A stretch of 39,976 bases of DNA from F23-B02 sp045599385. Lineage in GTDB: Bacteria > Bacillota > Clostridia > Oscillospirales > Oscillospiraceae. The notes beneath the pieces are model-generated. The model worked only from the letters and a program-made list of their open reading frames with translations, made no database searches and had not been told where the DNA came from. The DNA lies in NCBI GenBank assembly GCA_045599385.1, contig JAZRVW010000003.1, forward strand, positions 1 through 39,976. The letters run 5' to 3'. Both the position numbers and the translations under genes were made by a program. Of the stretch, positions 22,483-32,500 are shown piece after piece; position 1 is the first letter of the stretch, and each line of letters opens with the position of its first letter.

Positions 22483-23487
22483 TTATTTTACCGTCCATGC
22501 GGCAGGAATGAAGATTTCGCCGTACTTCTCCATGGCGTAGCCGTCGGTCATTCCCGAAACATAGTCGCACACGGCGCGGTCAAGCCCTTCGCGGTTTACT
22601 ATGTCAAGCATCTCGTTGGGAAGCTGCCAGGGGTGCTTCATATAATAATCGTAAATGCCGCCCAGTATGCCCTCAACCTTGCTTTCCTCGCTCTTGGCAA
22701 CGGGGTTTGTGTAGACATCGGAATACATGAAGCTGTGGAAGGTATCAAAGGTTTCCCGCATTCTATCGGAAAACTTTATTTCACCCTCGCCGCTGTTTTT
22801 TATAAGGTCGGTGATGAAGGCGTTTATTCTTTCGCTGTTGCGGTTGCCGCAGTTAAGACGCACAATGGACGGAACGCGCTCGTTGGTGAGTATGCCAGCG
22901 CGGATTGCGTCGTCAAGGTCGTGGTTTATGTAGGCAATGCGGTCTGCAAAGCGGACGCAGGTTGCCTCAAGCGTGTCATCGGCTGCACCGTGGGTGTGAT
23001 TGAGAATGCCCATTCGGGTTTCGTAGCAGAGGTTAAGGCCTCTTCCCTCGCGCACAAGCTTGTCAACAACGCGAAGGGACTGCTCATAATGCTTAAAGCC
23101 GCCGGGGTAGATTTTTGCAAGCGCACGCTCACCCGCATGGCCGAAGGGAGTATGTCCCAGGTCATGCCCGAGTGCAATGGCCTCGGTCAGATCCTCGTTC
23201 AGCTCCAGCGCTCTTGCCGCTGTGCGTGCAAGACGGGTGACCTCAAGGGTGTGGGTAAGTCTTGTGCGGTAATGGTCGCCCTCGGGCTGAAGGAACACCT
23301 GTGTTTTATGCTTTAAGCGTCTGAAAGACTTTGAGTGGGTTATACGGTCAACGTCGCGCTGGTAGCAGGTGCGTATATCGCACTCGGGCTCGTCAACAAG
23401 CCTTCCCTTTGAATTTTCGGAAAGCACGCCGTACTTGCCGATGAATATTCGCTCGGCAACCTCGCGTTTTTCTCTGGTATTTGCCAT
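22483..23487 (-). CDS. dgt: Deoxyguanosinetriphosphate triphosphohydrolase-like protein
   Basis: Dgt-family HD enzymes remove triphosphate from dNTPs and tune nucleotide pools. The 334-residue protein carries the HD metal site: H79 (RTRLTHTLEV) and H108-D109 (GHDLGHTPFGHAGE), with a later aspartate in HDLDDAIRAG. The N-terminal CYQRDVDRITHSKSFRRLKHK is typical of the family. Gene order dgt-dnaG-rpoD is common in Clostridia. The ribosome site GAGGTGAT lies just beyond a 12-bp hairpin (23505-23537), which may influence its expression. Confidence 0.93.
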   Translation of the reverse strand: MANTREKREVAERIFIGKYGVLSENSKGRLVDEPECDIRTCYQRDVDRITHSKSFRRLKHKTQVFLQPEGDHYRTRLTHTLEVTRLARTAARALELNEDLTEAIALGHDLGHTPFGHAGERALAKIYPGGFKHYEQSLRVVDKLVREGRGLNLCYETRMGILNHTHGAADDTLEATCVRFADRIAYINHDLDDAIRAGILTNERVPSIVRLNCGNRNSERINAFITDLIKNSGEGEIKFSDRMRETFDTFHSFMYSDVYTNPVAKSEESKVEGILGGIYDYYMKHPWQLPNEMLDIVNREGLDRAVCDYVSGMTDGYAMEKYGEIFIPAAWTVK

Positions 23488-23504
23488 TTTATCACCTCAT
23501 GAAA

Positions 23505-23537
23505 ATAAGGTATCAGAAATTTTCTCTGATACCTTAT
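23505..23537 (-). terminator. Hairpin directly upstream of the dgt ribosome site
   Basis: ATAAGGTATCAG (23505-23516) pairs perfectly with CTGATACCTTAT (23526-23537) around a 9-nt loop; on the minus strand TTTTC follows. It could terminate transcripts from the upstream genes or attenuate dgt. Confidence 0.6.
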
Positions 23538-23597
23538 ACGTCACAATTTCGTATTTCCCTTTATTTTTTTTGAAAATTTTTTAAATAATATCCCATT

Positions 23598-23652
23598 CCG
23601 CTTTGTCCCCCTTGTCTAAAGGGGGCTGTCGCCGCAGGCGGCTGGGGGATTC
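23598..23652. repeat. Dispersed palindromic intergenic repeat
   Basis: CCCCCTTGTCTAAAGGGGG is an imperfect hairpin, followed by GCCGCAGGCGGC and GGGGGATTC. The composition differs from both flanking genes. I have seen similar sequence between genes of gut Firmicutes, but there is no second copy in this window. Confidence 0.5.
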
Positions 23653-23663
23653 TGTCCGGAAAT

Positions 23664-24290
23664 TTATTTTATCCTTACGGGCATAAAAGCCTCACCTGCG
23701 GTCTTCATTGCGCACTTTCCGCCGCTTATGTCCGTTATGCGTGCGGCAAAGCCCTCCGCATTCTCCTCGGGTACAAGCGCCTTTACGGTGACGTCGGCAC
23801 CGTATTCCACGTCCTCCACGACTCCGTTTACGGCAGCGCACTCAAGCTTCACTCTCTCCAGCATAGAGTAGGAGCATGGCACCTCCGTCTTCACCCAGCG
23901 GCGCACCACGGAAACACCCGCGGCGTCAAGGGCGTCCTTCGCGCTCTTTGTATATGCACGGAGAAGTCCGCCGGCACCCAGAAGCACTCCGCCAAAATAA
24001 CGGGTGACCACGCAGACAACGTTTTCAATTCCCTCGCGCTTGAACACCTCAAGCATGGGAATGCCCGCAGTGCCCTGAGGCTCACCGTCATCGGAATATC
24101 GCACGGCACCGTCACGAATGATATAGCACCAGCAGTTGTGGCGGGCATCGTAATATTTCTTTTTCATTTCCGCAATGAAGGCTTTGGCCTCCTCCTCGGT
24201 TTCGGCAACGCGGACATGTCCCAGAAAACTTGAACGCTTTTCAACATATTCGGCCTCGCCGCTTCCTGCGGGTATGAAATATTCACTCAA
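23664..24290 (-). CDS. YigZ/IMPACT family protein
   Basis: This 208-residue protein contains the IMPACT (UPF0029) domain: YYDARHNCWCYII, then SDDGEPQGTAG and VTRYFGGVLLGAGGLLRAY at about 50-125. A C-terminal ferredoxin-like domain follows. Bacterial relatives (YigZ, YvyE) have no settled function; the eukaryotic namesake acts on translation control. I take a TTG start at 24290. It overlaps the hflX stop as TTGA, and GAGGAG lies 8 nt before it. A GTG at 24299 is possible but sits only 2 nt after the ribosome site. Confidence 0.88.
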   Translation of the reverse strand: MSEYFIPAGSGEAEYVEKRSSFLGHVRVAETEEEAKAFIAEMKKKYYDARHNCWCYIIRDGAVRYSDDGEPQGTAGIPMLEVFKREGIENVVCVVTRYFGGVLLGAGGLLRAYTKSAKDALDAAGVSVVRRWVKTEVPCSYSMLERVKLECAAVNGVVEDVEYGADVTVKALVPEENAEGFAARITDISGGKCAMKTAGEAFMPVRIK

Positions 24291-25585
24291 TCTTCCCACT
24301 CCTCTTTGGGCTCCTTATAGCCCGGAACATACTGCTTCACCTTGCCGAAAACCTGCGGCGGCACGATGACCTCCGCCTCGATGCCGCTGTCGGTGTACTC
24401 CATTTTCACAATTGAGGCCTCGCGGTTTATGAGGTCAACAACCGCACCCTTGTCGTAGGGGATTTTCAGCGTAACGTGGTGGCTGCCGCGGTCAAGAGTT
24501 TTGGACAGCAGCTCCACAAGCTCCTGAACGCCCTCGCCGCTTTTTGCGGAAAGGCACACCGTGTCCTCCCCGTGAGGCAGAATGCCCATGTAGGCATCGC
24601 ACTTGTTATACACTCTGATGCAGGGCGTTTCGTTGGCGCCCAGTTGATTAATAAGCTCGTCCACTACTCTCGCCTGCTCCTCCCAGTCGGGATTGGAGAT
24701 GTCGATTACGTGGAGCAGAACGTCGGCATAGGAAAGCTCCTCAAGGGTTGCCTTGAAGGCCTCAATCAGATGGTGGGGCAGTTTGCGGATAAAGCCTACG
24801 GTGTCGGATATGAGAACCTCGGTGAAATCGTCAATGCGAAGCTTTCGCGTTGTGGTGTCAAGGGTATCGAAAAGACGGTTGTTTGCGGGAATGTCGGAGT
24901 CCGTAAGGCAGTTGAGAAGCGTTGACTTGCCCGCATTCGTATAGCCCACAAGGGCAACGACGGGAACGGAGTTTTTCTCCCTCTGTCTGCGCTGGGTGGA
25001 GCGCACCTTTCGCACCTGGGCAAGCTCCTCCTCCAGCTTCTGAATTTTTCTTCTGATGTGGCGGCGGTCGGTTTCAAGCTGGGTTTCACCGGGGCCTCGG
25101 GTGCCGATAGGCGATGAGCCGCCGGAGGCTGTCTGGCGCACGAGGTGGGTCCACATACCCGTCAGGCGCGGCAGAAGATATTTGTACTGGGCAAGCTCAA
25201 CCTGAAGCTGACCTTCCCTCGTCTGTGCGCGCTGGGCAAAAATATCGAGTATAAGTCCGCTGCGGTCAAGCACCTTGACACCCAAATCCTCGGAAAGCAC
25301 GCGCATCTGGGAGGGCGAAAGCTCGTTGTCGAAAACCGCAAGGTCAATGTCGTTTGCGTCGATAAAGGCCTTGAGCTCCGCCACCTTGCCGTCGCCGATG
25401 AAGCTTCGGGGCTCGGGTGTTGCGCGGTTCTGAATCATCATGCCCACGGCAACGCCGCCTGCGGTTTCCACAAGAGCCGCAAGCTCCTCCATGGAGATGT
25501 CGGTGCTTCGCTCGGAAACGTCCATACTGGAGGCTGAAAGTCCCGCCAGCACCGCGCGTTCTATTTTAATATCGTTTGATTCCAT
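24287..25585 (-). CDS. hflX: Ribosome-associated GTPase HflX
   Basis: HflX binds the 50S subunit and can split stalled ribosomes under stress. The 432-residue protein has the N-terminal HflX domain, the glycine-rich linker GGSSPIGTRGPGETQLETD (about 155-173), a coiled helix, then the G domain. In the G domain, G1 is GYTNAGKST (214-222), G3 is DTVGFI and G4 is NKCD. A short C-terminal domain follows. A promoter with extended -10 (TGTTATAAT, near 25607) lies upstream, and GGTGAT is the ribosome site. It overlaps the YigZ gene by 4 bp. Confidence 0.95.
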   Translation of the reverse strand: MESNDIKIERAVLAGLSASSMDVSERSTDISMEELAALVETAGGVAVGMMIQNRATPEPRSFIGDGKVAELKAFIDANDIDLAVFDNELSPSQMRVLSEDLGVKVLDRSGLILDIFAQRAQTREGQLQVELAQYKYLLPRLTGMWTHLVRQTASGGSSPIGTRGPGETQLETDRRHIRRKIQKLEEELAQVRKVRSTQRRQREKNSVPVVALVGYTNAGKSTLLNCLTDSDIPANNRLFDTLDTTTRKLRIDDFTEVLISDTVGFIRKLPHHLIEAFKATLEELSYADVLLHVIDISNPDWEEQARVVDELINQLGANETPCIRVYNKCDAYMGILPHGEDTVCLSAKSGEGVQELVELLSKTLDRGSHHVTLKIPYDKGAVVDLINREASIVKMEYTDSGIEAEVIVPPQVFGKVKQYVPGYKEPKEEWED

Positions 25586-25601
25586 AATTAATCACCGTGT
25601 A

Positions 25602-25607
25602 TATTAT
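25602..25607 (-). promoter_or_regulatory. Extended -10 promoter element of hflX
   Basis: On the minus strand, TATAAT is preceded by TG at the extended position. The -35 is weak (GTGGTC at a 17-bp spacing), which fits an extended -10 promoter. It lies inside the region after the rpmE terminator. Confidence 0.5.
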
Positions 25608-25621
25608 AACATAAAAACGGC

Positions 25622-25650
25622 AAAAGACCACATTTTTTGATGCGGTCTTT
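25622..25650 (-). terminator. Terminator downstream of rpmE
   Basis: On the minus strand, AAAGACCGCAT, a loop of about 6, ATGTGGTCTTTT. It comes after the large hairpin element at 25671-25774. Confidence 0.85.
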
Positions 25651-25670
25651 ACAAATACCCGTATTGTTAT

Positions 25671-25774
25671 AAAAGCGAGGATAATTTTCGCAAGAGAAGG
25701 CAAACGGCATGGAGGAATACTTTGTGTATTTCCCATGCCGTTAAACGCTCTATTGCGGAAATCAGACCGCTTTT
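25671..25774 (-). repeat. Large nested hairpin after rpmE, copy 2 of the shared-core element
   Basis: In plus-strand terms the arms pair outside-in: AAAAGC with GCTTTT, TTCGCAA with TTGCGGAA, GAG with CTC, AACGGCATGG with CCATGCCGTT (perfect), then GGAATAC-tttgt-GTATTTCC. The core at 25713-25732 matches the one at 13613-13632, while the arms are unrelated. It begins three bases after the rpmE stop and lies before the rpmE terminator, so it would be part of the rpmE mRNA 3' end. Confidence 0.75.
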
Positions 25775-25777
25775 AGA

Positions 25778-25978
25778 TTACTTAATGCCGTACTTCTTGT
25801 TAAACTTATCAACGCGGCCGCTGGTGTCAACGAGCTTCTGCTTGCCGGTGTAGAAGGGGTGGCACTTGGAGCAGATTTCAACGGTGATGCCCTGACGGGT
25901 GGAGCCGGTCTCGATGGTTGCGCCGCATGCGCACTTGATAACGGTGGGCTGATAGTTAGGATGGATTCCTGCCTTCAT
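25778..25978 (-). CDS. rpmE: 50S ribosomal protein L31 (zinc-binding type)
   Basis: This 66-residue protein begins MKAGIHPNYQPTVIKCACG. The zinc ligands are present (CAC near 16-18 and CSKC near 36-39), so this is the C+ form. The C-terminal DKFNKKYG is typical. TAAGGAG precedes the ATG. The promoter is at 26048-26076, with about 65 nt of leader. In that leader GTCTTG can pair with CAAGAC, a possible site for feedback by L31, though this is not established for this group. Confidence 0.97.
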   Translation of the reverse strand: MKAGIHPNYQPTVIKCACGATIETGSTRQGITVEICSKCHPFYTGKQKLVDTSGRVDKFNKKYGIK

Positions 25979-26047
25979 TGTTTTTATCTCCTTAATCTGT
26001 TGCTGTCTTGATTACGTCAAAGGGCGCAGTTACAAGACGCAAAGTGG

Positions 26048-26076
26048 ATTGTATCATACAACATTTAATATTGCAA
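26048..26076 (-). promoter_or_regulatory. Sigma-A promoter of rpmE
   Basis: On the minus strand, TTGCAA (26071-26076), 17 bp, TACAAT (26048-26053), with TG at the extended -10 position. It starts just beyond the addA stop. Confidence 0.75.
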
Positions 26077-26083
26077 GAGGTTT

Positions 26084-29000
26084 TTAAAAGTTTTTCACGC
26101 TCACCGCTTCCCCTGCATCAAGGAAGTAAAGCACGCATTCCTTCACGGGTTTTCCCGTAATTCTCTCCGCCGCGATTGCATAGGCGCGAAGCTGTCCTCT
26201 GTATACTTCCGCACGGCTTAAAAGCGCGTCGCCCTTCACTCTGTCGGTCTTATAGTCGATGACCGTAAGCTCGCCCTTTTCCTCAATGCAGCAGTCCATA
26301 ACGCCCTGAAGCAGCACCTTTTCACCCTCGCCGCCATCAAAGAAATCCTCCGCGGGACAGAGCAGCGAAAACTTGAACTCGCGGTTAATGCCGTCGGCAT
26401 TCATTATGCGCCGTCCGATTTCGGATTTAAAGAGCTTCAGAATCGCCTTTGCGTCAACAGCCTCCGCCTGTCTGTCGGAAAGGAAGCGGCAGGCGCGCAG
26501 GCGCTCGATTTCCGCTTTGATGCTCTCAAGGCTGTCAGCTTTTTTATAGTCGATATACTGCAGAACCATGTGGGTTGCGGTGCCTTTTTCCGCGCCCGTC
26601 ATTGCACGGCTTTCGCGGAGAAAATCGGGAGTGCGAAAGGCGCGCTGTCTGTGGGGTGCAACGGAGAGAGCATCCTCATCGGGCTCCTCACGGTGCTTCA
26701 TTTCCGTTGCCGTCACCTTGCTGGGCAGATTTGTCGCATTTTCACGGGCATAGCGGAAGGCAAGATTACTGCGGATTTTTTCCCTTATCTCTGCATTTGC
26801 CGCGCACCTTATCTGCTCATCCTGCTCTTTCTCCGTTTCCTCCGCTTTTTCGGGATTGTGTATGCTCAGGCGCATACATTCACTTTTATCCGCAAGCAGA
26901 GAATACATGAGCCATACCGCAGGACTTTGCGCGGACATGAGCACCTCGGCTGACATGGGGAAGCTTACAAGAGGCATAAGCTTCTGAAGCTTTTCCTCGG
27001 GCTCGCGCACAGCCGCCGTCATGTAAAGATATTCCTTTGCACGCGTCAGCGCAACATACAGCAGGCGCATTTCCTCGGAAAGCATTTCCCGCTCCGAGCG
27101 CATTTTTATGGCGTTGCGTGCAAGGCTGTGGTATTCAATGCCGCGCTCCGTGTCCGTAACCTTGGGGCCGAGGCCCAGCTCGTGATGGACAAGCACCGCC
27201 GCCTTGGAATCCTGACGGTTGAACTGTCGGCTTGTGTCGCACAGAAAAACAATGGGAAATTCAAGTCCCTTGGACTTGTGAACGGTCATAATCTGCACCG
27301 CGTTTCCGCTGCTGCTGCGGCTTGGCTCTTCGCCGCGCTCACTAAGCTTTCCCAGCCACTCAACAAAGCGGTGAAGTCCGCGATAGCCCGTGGCTTCAAA
27401 GCGTTTTGCGTAATCGAGCATGAGCATGAGATTGCCGCAGCGGTTTTCACCGTCACGCATGGCGGAGCAGATTGCAAAAACGTCAAGCACGTCATAGAGC
27501 TTCCATATAAGCTCCCCAAGCTCCATATCCCTTGCGCAGTCGCGGAAGGCATTAAGTCTGTCGAGGAAGTCAGCGCATTTTGAGTCGGTATCGCCGCGTT
27601 TTATGAGTGCGGTGAAGAAGTCGCTTCTCTTATCCGAGGCGCGTATTTCCGAAAGCTCATCGGCGGAAAATCTGAAGAAGGGCGAGCGCAAAACGGAGAT
27701 GAGAGGCACGTCCTGATGGGGATTGTCGATTACCGCAAGCAGACTTATTATGCCCGAAATCTCCATGGAATCGAAGAAGGAGCCGCCCTGTCCGTTCATT
27801 ACGGGAACGTCAGCCGCAACTAAGGCACGGCGGTAGGCATCGCCTGCGGAATTTGCCGAGCGCATGAGAATTGCAACGTCGCTGTATCGCGCCGGACGGC
27901 GTACGTCACGGTCTGTAACGAGGGTTCCGCTGTCAATTATGCTCTTAATCTTTTCTGCGGCAAACGTCGCCTCAAGCTCCGTTTTGTCGGGACTTTCCTC
28001 CTCGTCCTCACCTCTGGGAATTGCAACGAGCATAAGCTCCGGAACGGGCACATCACCGCTGTAATATTCCGCACCGCACTTAAGCTCCGCATATTCATCG
28101 TAGGCAATTTCGCCGAGAGCTTCCGACATGCAGGTGCGAAAAACGCGGTTTGCCGCATCGATTATCTGTGAGCGTGAACGGAAATTTTCCTGAAGCATTA
28201 TGCGGACGGGTTCCGTTTCATCGGCTTTGTCAAGGTCGGCAAAGCTGTTGTATTTCCCGGTAAATATGGTCGGGTCGGCAAGGCGGAAGCGGTAGATGGA
28301 CTGCTTCACATCGCCCACCATGAACAGATTTTCGCCGTTTCTCGAGGCAGCACGGAAAATCGCGTCCTGCACGGCGTTAACGTCCTGATATTCGTCCACC
28401 ATGATTTCGGTGAATTTTGCGGAAACCGCATCGGCAATGTCCTTATGCTCCGCAAGAAGCTTATATGCCATGTGCTCAAGGTCGGAGAAATCCACTTCGG
28501 CACGGCGGCGCTTTTCCGCAGCATATACTCTGTCAAACTCAAGGGTGAGCTTCAGCAGCGCCTGCATGGCAGGGGCGGTTTTTTTCATATCCGCGAGGAG
28601 CTTTCCGGAATCGGCATTGAGTGTTCCCGCAAAGCCCTGAGCCTGCTTTTTGCACTGGTCGCGCACCGCCTTGACATATTCCGAAAGCTCTGGATTCGGG
28701 GATTTTCGCAGAGTTCCGAGGCGCGTAAACTCAATGGGCAAAAGGGCTCTCGCTCTGTCCCAGCCCACGTCCAGCGCCTTTGAAAACTCGCGCAGCTTTG
28801 CCGCAGTTTCCGAAACGCTTCCACCGTAAGCGGCACCGATTTTTTCATCTGCCTGCGCTTCAAGTGCAAGGCTTTCCATACGCTGCGCCCAGAAATCCGC
28901 CTTGAGCTTCAGCGAGGACAGAATTTCTTTGCCCCATGCGGTTTCCGCCGCGTCGGAATAACTCCTCGAAAGCTCTTCAATCTGCGCCTCCGCCCACTTT

Positions 29001-29569
29001 TCAGGCTCGGCATGGCTCTGCATTTTCTTGTGAAGATTTACAACCAGCTCGGCAAGGCGGGTATCATCGCGTCCGCGTCCCACCGTATCGGCAAGAAGTC
29101 TGAAGTCGCTTTCCATATTCTCGTAGCGGGACTCCATGACCTTTTCGATTACCCTTGCCTTGATTGCGTCGGAGCGTTCCTCCTCAATTACTCTGAACTC
29201 GGGCGAAAGTCCTGCCGCGTGGCAGTTTTCACGCAGAAGATTTGCGCAGAAGCTGTGGATAGTTCCTATCTGCGCCCGCTGGCACAGAGCGCTCTGACGG
29301 CGCAGGCGTTTGTTTTCGGGGTCATCGGCAAGTCGGGCGGAGATTTCGTCCATGATACGACTGCGAAGCTCCGCCGCCGCCGCCTTTGTGAAGGTGATAA
29401 TGAGGAAGCTGTCCACATCGGCAGGACTAATCTCATCGGTTATTCTGGAAAGCAGGCGCTCAGTCAGCACCTTGGTTTTGCCCGAGCCTGCCGCCGCGGA
29501 GACGAGCACCGCGCGGTTTGCGGTGACGATGGCATCATGTTGTGATTTTGTGGGTTTAAATTCAGCCAT
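26084..29569 (-). CDS. addA: Helicase-nuclease AddAB, subunit AddA
   Basis: AddAB resects double-strand breaks for RecA loading and replaces RecBCD in Firmicutes. AddA (1161 aa) is the UvrD-like 3'-5' helicase with a nuclease tail. Visible parts are the Q motif region (TKSQ, 7-10), Walker A AAAGSGKT (25-32), the DEYQDVN Walker B box, VGDVKQSIYRFR, the late motif MTVHKSKGLEFP, and RLLYVALTRAKE. The C-terminal PD-(D/E)xK nuclease shows VIDYKTDRVKGD. The ATG at 29569 follows AGGTGAGGA; the open frame continues upstream into addB but there is no better site. It overlaps addB by 8 bp. Confidence 0.97.
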   Translation of the reverse strand: MAEFKPTKSQHDAIVTANRAVLVSAAAGSGKTKVLTERLLSRITDEISPADVDSFLIITFTKAAAAELRSRIMDEISARLADDPENKRLRRQSALCQRAQIGTIHSFCANLLRENCHAAGLSPEFRVIEEERSDAIKARVIEKVMESRYENMESDFRLLADTVGRGRDDTRLAELVVNLHKKMQSHAEPEKWAEAQIEELSRSYSDAAETAWGKEILSSLKLKADFWAQRMESLALEAQADEKIGAAYGGSVSETAAKLREFSKALDVGWDRARALLPIEFTRLGTLRKSPNPELSEYVKAVRDQCKKQAQGFAGTLNADSGKLLADMKKTAPAMQALLKLTLEFDRVYAAEKRRRAEVDFSDLEHMAYKLLAEHKDIADAVSAKFTEIMVDEYQDVNAVQDAIFRAASRNGENLFMVGDVKQSIYRFRLADPTIFTGKYNSFADLDKADETEPVRIMLQENFRSRSQIIDAANRVFRTCMSEALGEIAYDEYAELKCGAEYYSGDVPVPELMLVAIPRGEDEEESPDKTELEATFAAEKIKSIIDSGTLVTDRDVRRPARYSDVAILMRSANSAGDAYRRALVAADVPVMNGQGGSFFDSMEISGIISLLAVIDNPHQDVPLISVLRSPFFRFSADELSEIRASDKRSDFFTALIKRGDTDSKCADFLDRLNAFRDCARDMELGELIWKLYDVLDVFAICSAMRDGENRCGNLMLMLDYAKRFEATGYRGLHRFVEWLGKLSERGEEPSRSSSGNAVQIMTVHKSKGLEFPIVFLCDTSRQFNRQDSKAAVLVHHELGLGPKVTDTERGIEYHSLARNAIKMRSEREMLSEEMRLLYVALTRAKEYLYMTAAVREPEEKLQKLMPLVSFPMSAEVLMSAQSPAVWLMYSLLADKSECMRLSIHNPEKAEETEKEQDEQIRCAANAEIREKIRSNLAFRYARENATNLPSKVTATEMKHREEPDEDALSVAPHRQRAFRTPDFLRESRAMTGAEKGTATHMVLQYIDYKKADSLESIKAEIERLRACRFLSDRQAEAVDAKAILKLFKSEIGRRIMNADGINREFKFSLLCPAEDFFDGGEGEKVLLQGVMDCCIEEKGELTVIDYKTDRVKGDALLSRAEVYRGQLRAYAIAAERITGKPVKECVLYFLDAGEAVSVKNF

Positions 29570-32500
29570 TGTCCTCACCTCCCTCGAGAATATTCCAGAC
29601 CTTTGTGGCATCAAGCTTCGGGGCAACTCGCACGTGCTCGCCGTTTTCGCCGTTAACGAAATGGCAGGCGGCAAAATAATCACATTGTGTGCAGGCATTC
29701 TCCTGCTGACTGCGGTAGAAGGGGTCTGCGGCGATGCTGCCCTGATGCAGCTCCTTCGCCATATCCCGAAGCGTTTTGTTTATGTGTCCGGCCAGAAGTC
29801 CGAAGCGTTCGGCACTGGCAAGCGACTTCCCCGAGGGTACACCCTCTTTGAATGTAACGGGAATAAACTTCGGCGCTTCCGAAGCCTCCATTGCTTTGAG
29901 CACGTCGTAATTATCAAGCAGAAGTCCGCTGCGCTTTACGGCCTTTGCGCGCTTGTCGGCAATTTCCTCATCGCTCAAATCGGAGGTTTCCGAAAGCATG
30001 ACATCTCTTGCGGGGATATACATGACACCCGCGGGAACGATTTCCTTTCCGTAGAGCAGATGTCCGTTTTCACCCAGAGAGAAGAGATACAGAAGCATCT
30101 GAAGTCCCATGCCGCACCACACGTCAGGAAGAGAAAACTTCTTGTGTCCCGTTTTGTAGTCCATGACACGAACATAAAGCTTGCCCTCATGCACCCAGCC
30201 GTCAACACGGTCGGCAATGCCCGTGAGGATAAGGTTTTCCTCACCCTCACCGAGATTGTAGGGTGGAATAATATCGCTGTTTCCGAAGTCAAGTTCAAAG
30301 GACAGAGGCTCAAAATCCGACACACGCAGTTCGTTTGCCATGTCGGAAACAACGGCGCGGGCATCTTTTGTGAGTCTTCGGAAAAGATACTCAAAGCGCG
30401 GCGATTTTTCTTTGAAGTCATTGAGCCTTTCATGCACGTAATCCGCAATGTATTTGTCCGTAAGCTCGCGGAGCTTTTCGTCGCTTATTTTCCTGAAGCC
30501 GCCGAGAGACATGACATCTCCCGCCACGTGCTCAAGGATATAGTGCATGAAGGTGCCCATTTCGGGAGGCGCAAAGCCTGCGGGCTCACGCTTTTTCGCC
30601 TTGAGTCCGTACTGCATGAAATAGGCGAAGCGGCAGTTTGCGAACTTGTCGATTCTCGATGCGGAAAGACGGAGCTTTTCGCCGTATAGAGCCTTGACGG
30701 AGTCTTTTGAAAGACTTCCCCTGCTCATTTCCGAGGCCTTCATAAGCGCGTCCATGCGTTCGGGTTTTTCCTGCGCGAAATACTCCGCCGCAGAAGCCTC
30801 AAGCTCACCGCCGCCACGCAGGGCATTTGCCGCAAGCTCAAGGGCAGGCGACGGCGCGTTAATGCGCAGTTTTCCCGCTATGACCGCTTCGGTTTCAAGA
30901 TCAAAAAGATTTTTTGCCATGCTGACAACAAAGGCGGGGCGTACTGCATCGCCTGATGAGCTGAAGGCGGGATAGCTGAAATGCAGGCTCTCCGAGGGGA
31001 GAGTAAGACAGTTGTAGATGACGGAAAATTCACGCCACATATCGCTGTCGCCCGCTCCGCCCAAATCAATGTCAAGCTCAAGCAGGCGTTTGCGTTCATC
31101 GTTTGAGAAAATTCCGCCCTCGGCTTCGGGTGCGGGAATGCGCTCGTCGGAGGCGCCCAGCACAATGAGATGCTTTATCCTTCTGCGGCGCATACGGTCA
31201 AAATCGCCCGCTGTGACGCGGTCAAGGGATACGGGAATTGTTCCCACATCGTAGCGTGAGAGCATGGTTGTAAACAGTCTGCCGAAGCTGTCGGTGTCGG
31301 ACTCGGCATCGCCGAGGATTGCCGCGCTCTGCTCCAGCGCCGATACGGTTATATCCCAGAGCTGCGCATATTCCTGCGCCCTTGCGGAGAAGCCATTTTC
31401 ATTAAGCTCCTCCGAGCGTTTTTCAAGCTTTTCGGAAAGCTTCAGTTCCTCAAGAAGCTCAGCGAGAGCCTCGGCCTGTTCTCTTGCGGTTTCCGCCGCT
31501 TTACTGCGCTCCTCAAAGCGCAGAAGCGGTGCCGCGGCAATGCGGCGCAGACGATTTATTCTGCGGAGCTGCTGATTGGTTTCGTCGGAATATTCGCCGC
31601 CGTAGCCCTCGGGGTGCAGGCGCCAGTCGCCCTCCTGCTTCCATGCGGAGCCCCGGAGCTGCCACATGAGTATGTAGTTTTCAAGCTCGTCGCACTCGTC
31701 CTCCTCAAGTCCCGCAAGACCCGTTCGGAGATAGGACAGCACGTCGGCAATTTCCCAGCCGCCGCCTATTATCTCGTATGCGCCTGAAATCAGCGCAGGC
31801 AGAGGCTTTGAGAGCAAGTCGCTTTTTCTTGCGGTGTATAGCGGCACTCCGTAATGTTCAAATACGCTTTCGAGCATGAGGCGGTAATCCTCAAAGCCGC
31901 GGACGGCAATGGCAATATCGCGCCAGCGGCAACCCGTGTCGCGCACGAGTTCAATACATCTTGCGGCGGCAAATTCGCATTCCTCGGCGGCGCTGCCCGC
32001 TGCATGAATACCCACAACGCCCTCCTCGCACTCCGCTTTTGCGGCGGAGTAGCTGAACATATTATCCGCATAGACGCGCAGAGCTTCGTTCTTTCCCGCG
32101 GTGCCGTCCATTGTCTGAAGCTCGTATTTTATCTTGTTTTCATGGCAGAAGCCCAAAAGAGAGCGCACGGTTATTCTGCCCAGCTCAAAAATCTCGTTTC
32201 CGCTTTCAAGTCCGTCACAGCCGATGCAGAGCGTCACCTCCGCGCCCTTCAGGAGCAGAGCCTCGATTACGCACTTTTCCTGGGCGGTAAAGTCGGTGAA
32301 GCCGTCAATATAGACATGATTTTTCTCACAGAAGGAGCTGTGTTCAATCTGCTCGGCAAGAACGCTGAGTCTGTCGGCGGGGTCGGCATGGCCGTTTGCC
32401 ACCACAGCGTCATAGGCCTCCTGCACAAGCGCAAGGTCGGAGAGCTTTTCCGACAGCGCGCCCTCGCATTTTGAAGCGGCCTCGGCGAGCTGTTCGGTGC

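Noticed and set aside
29310..30689. A 459-codon plus-strand open frame over the addA/addB junction
   Set aside because: Both add genes are intact on the minus strand; this frame has no recognisable domain.
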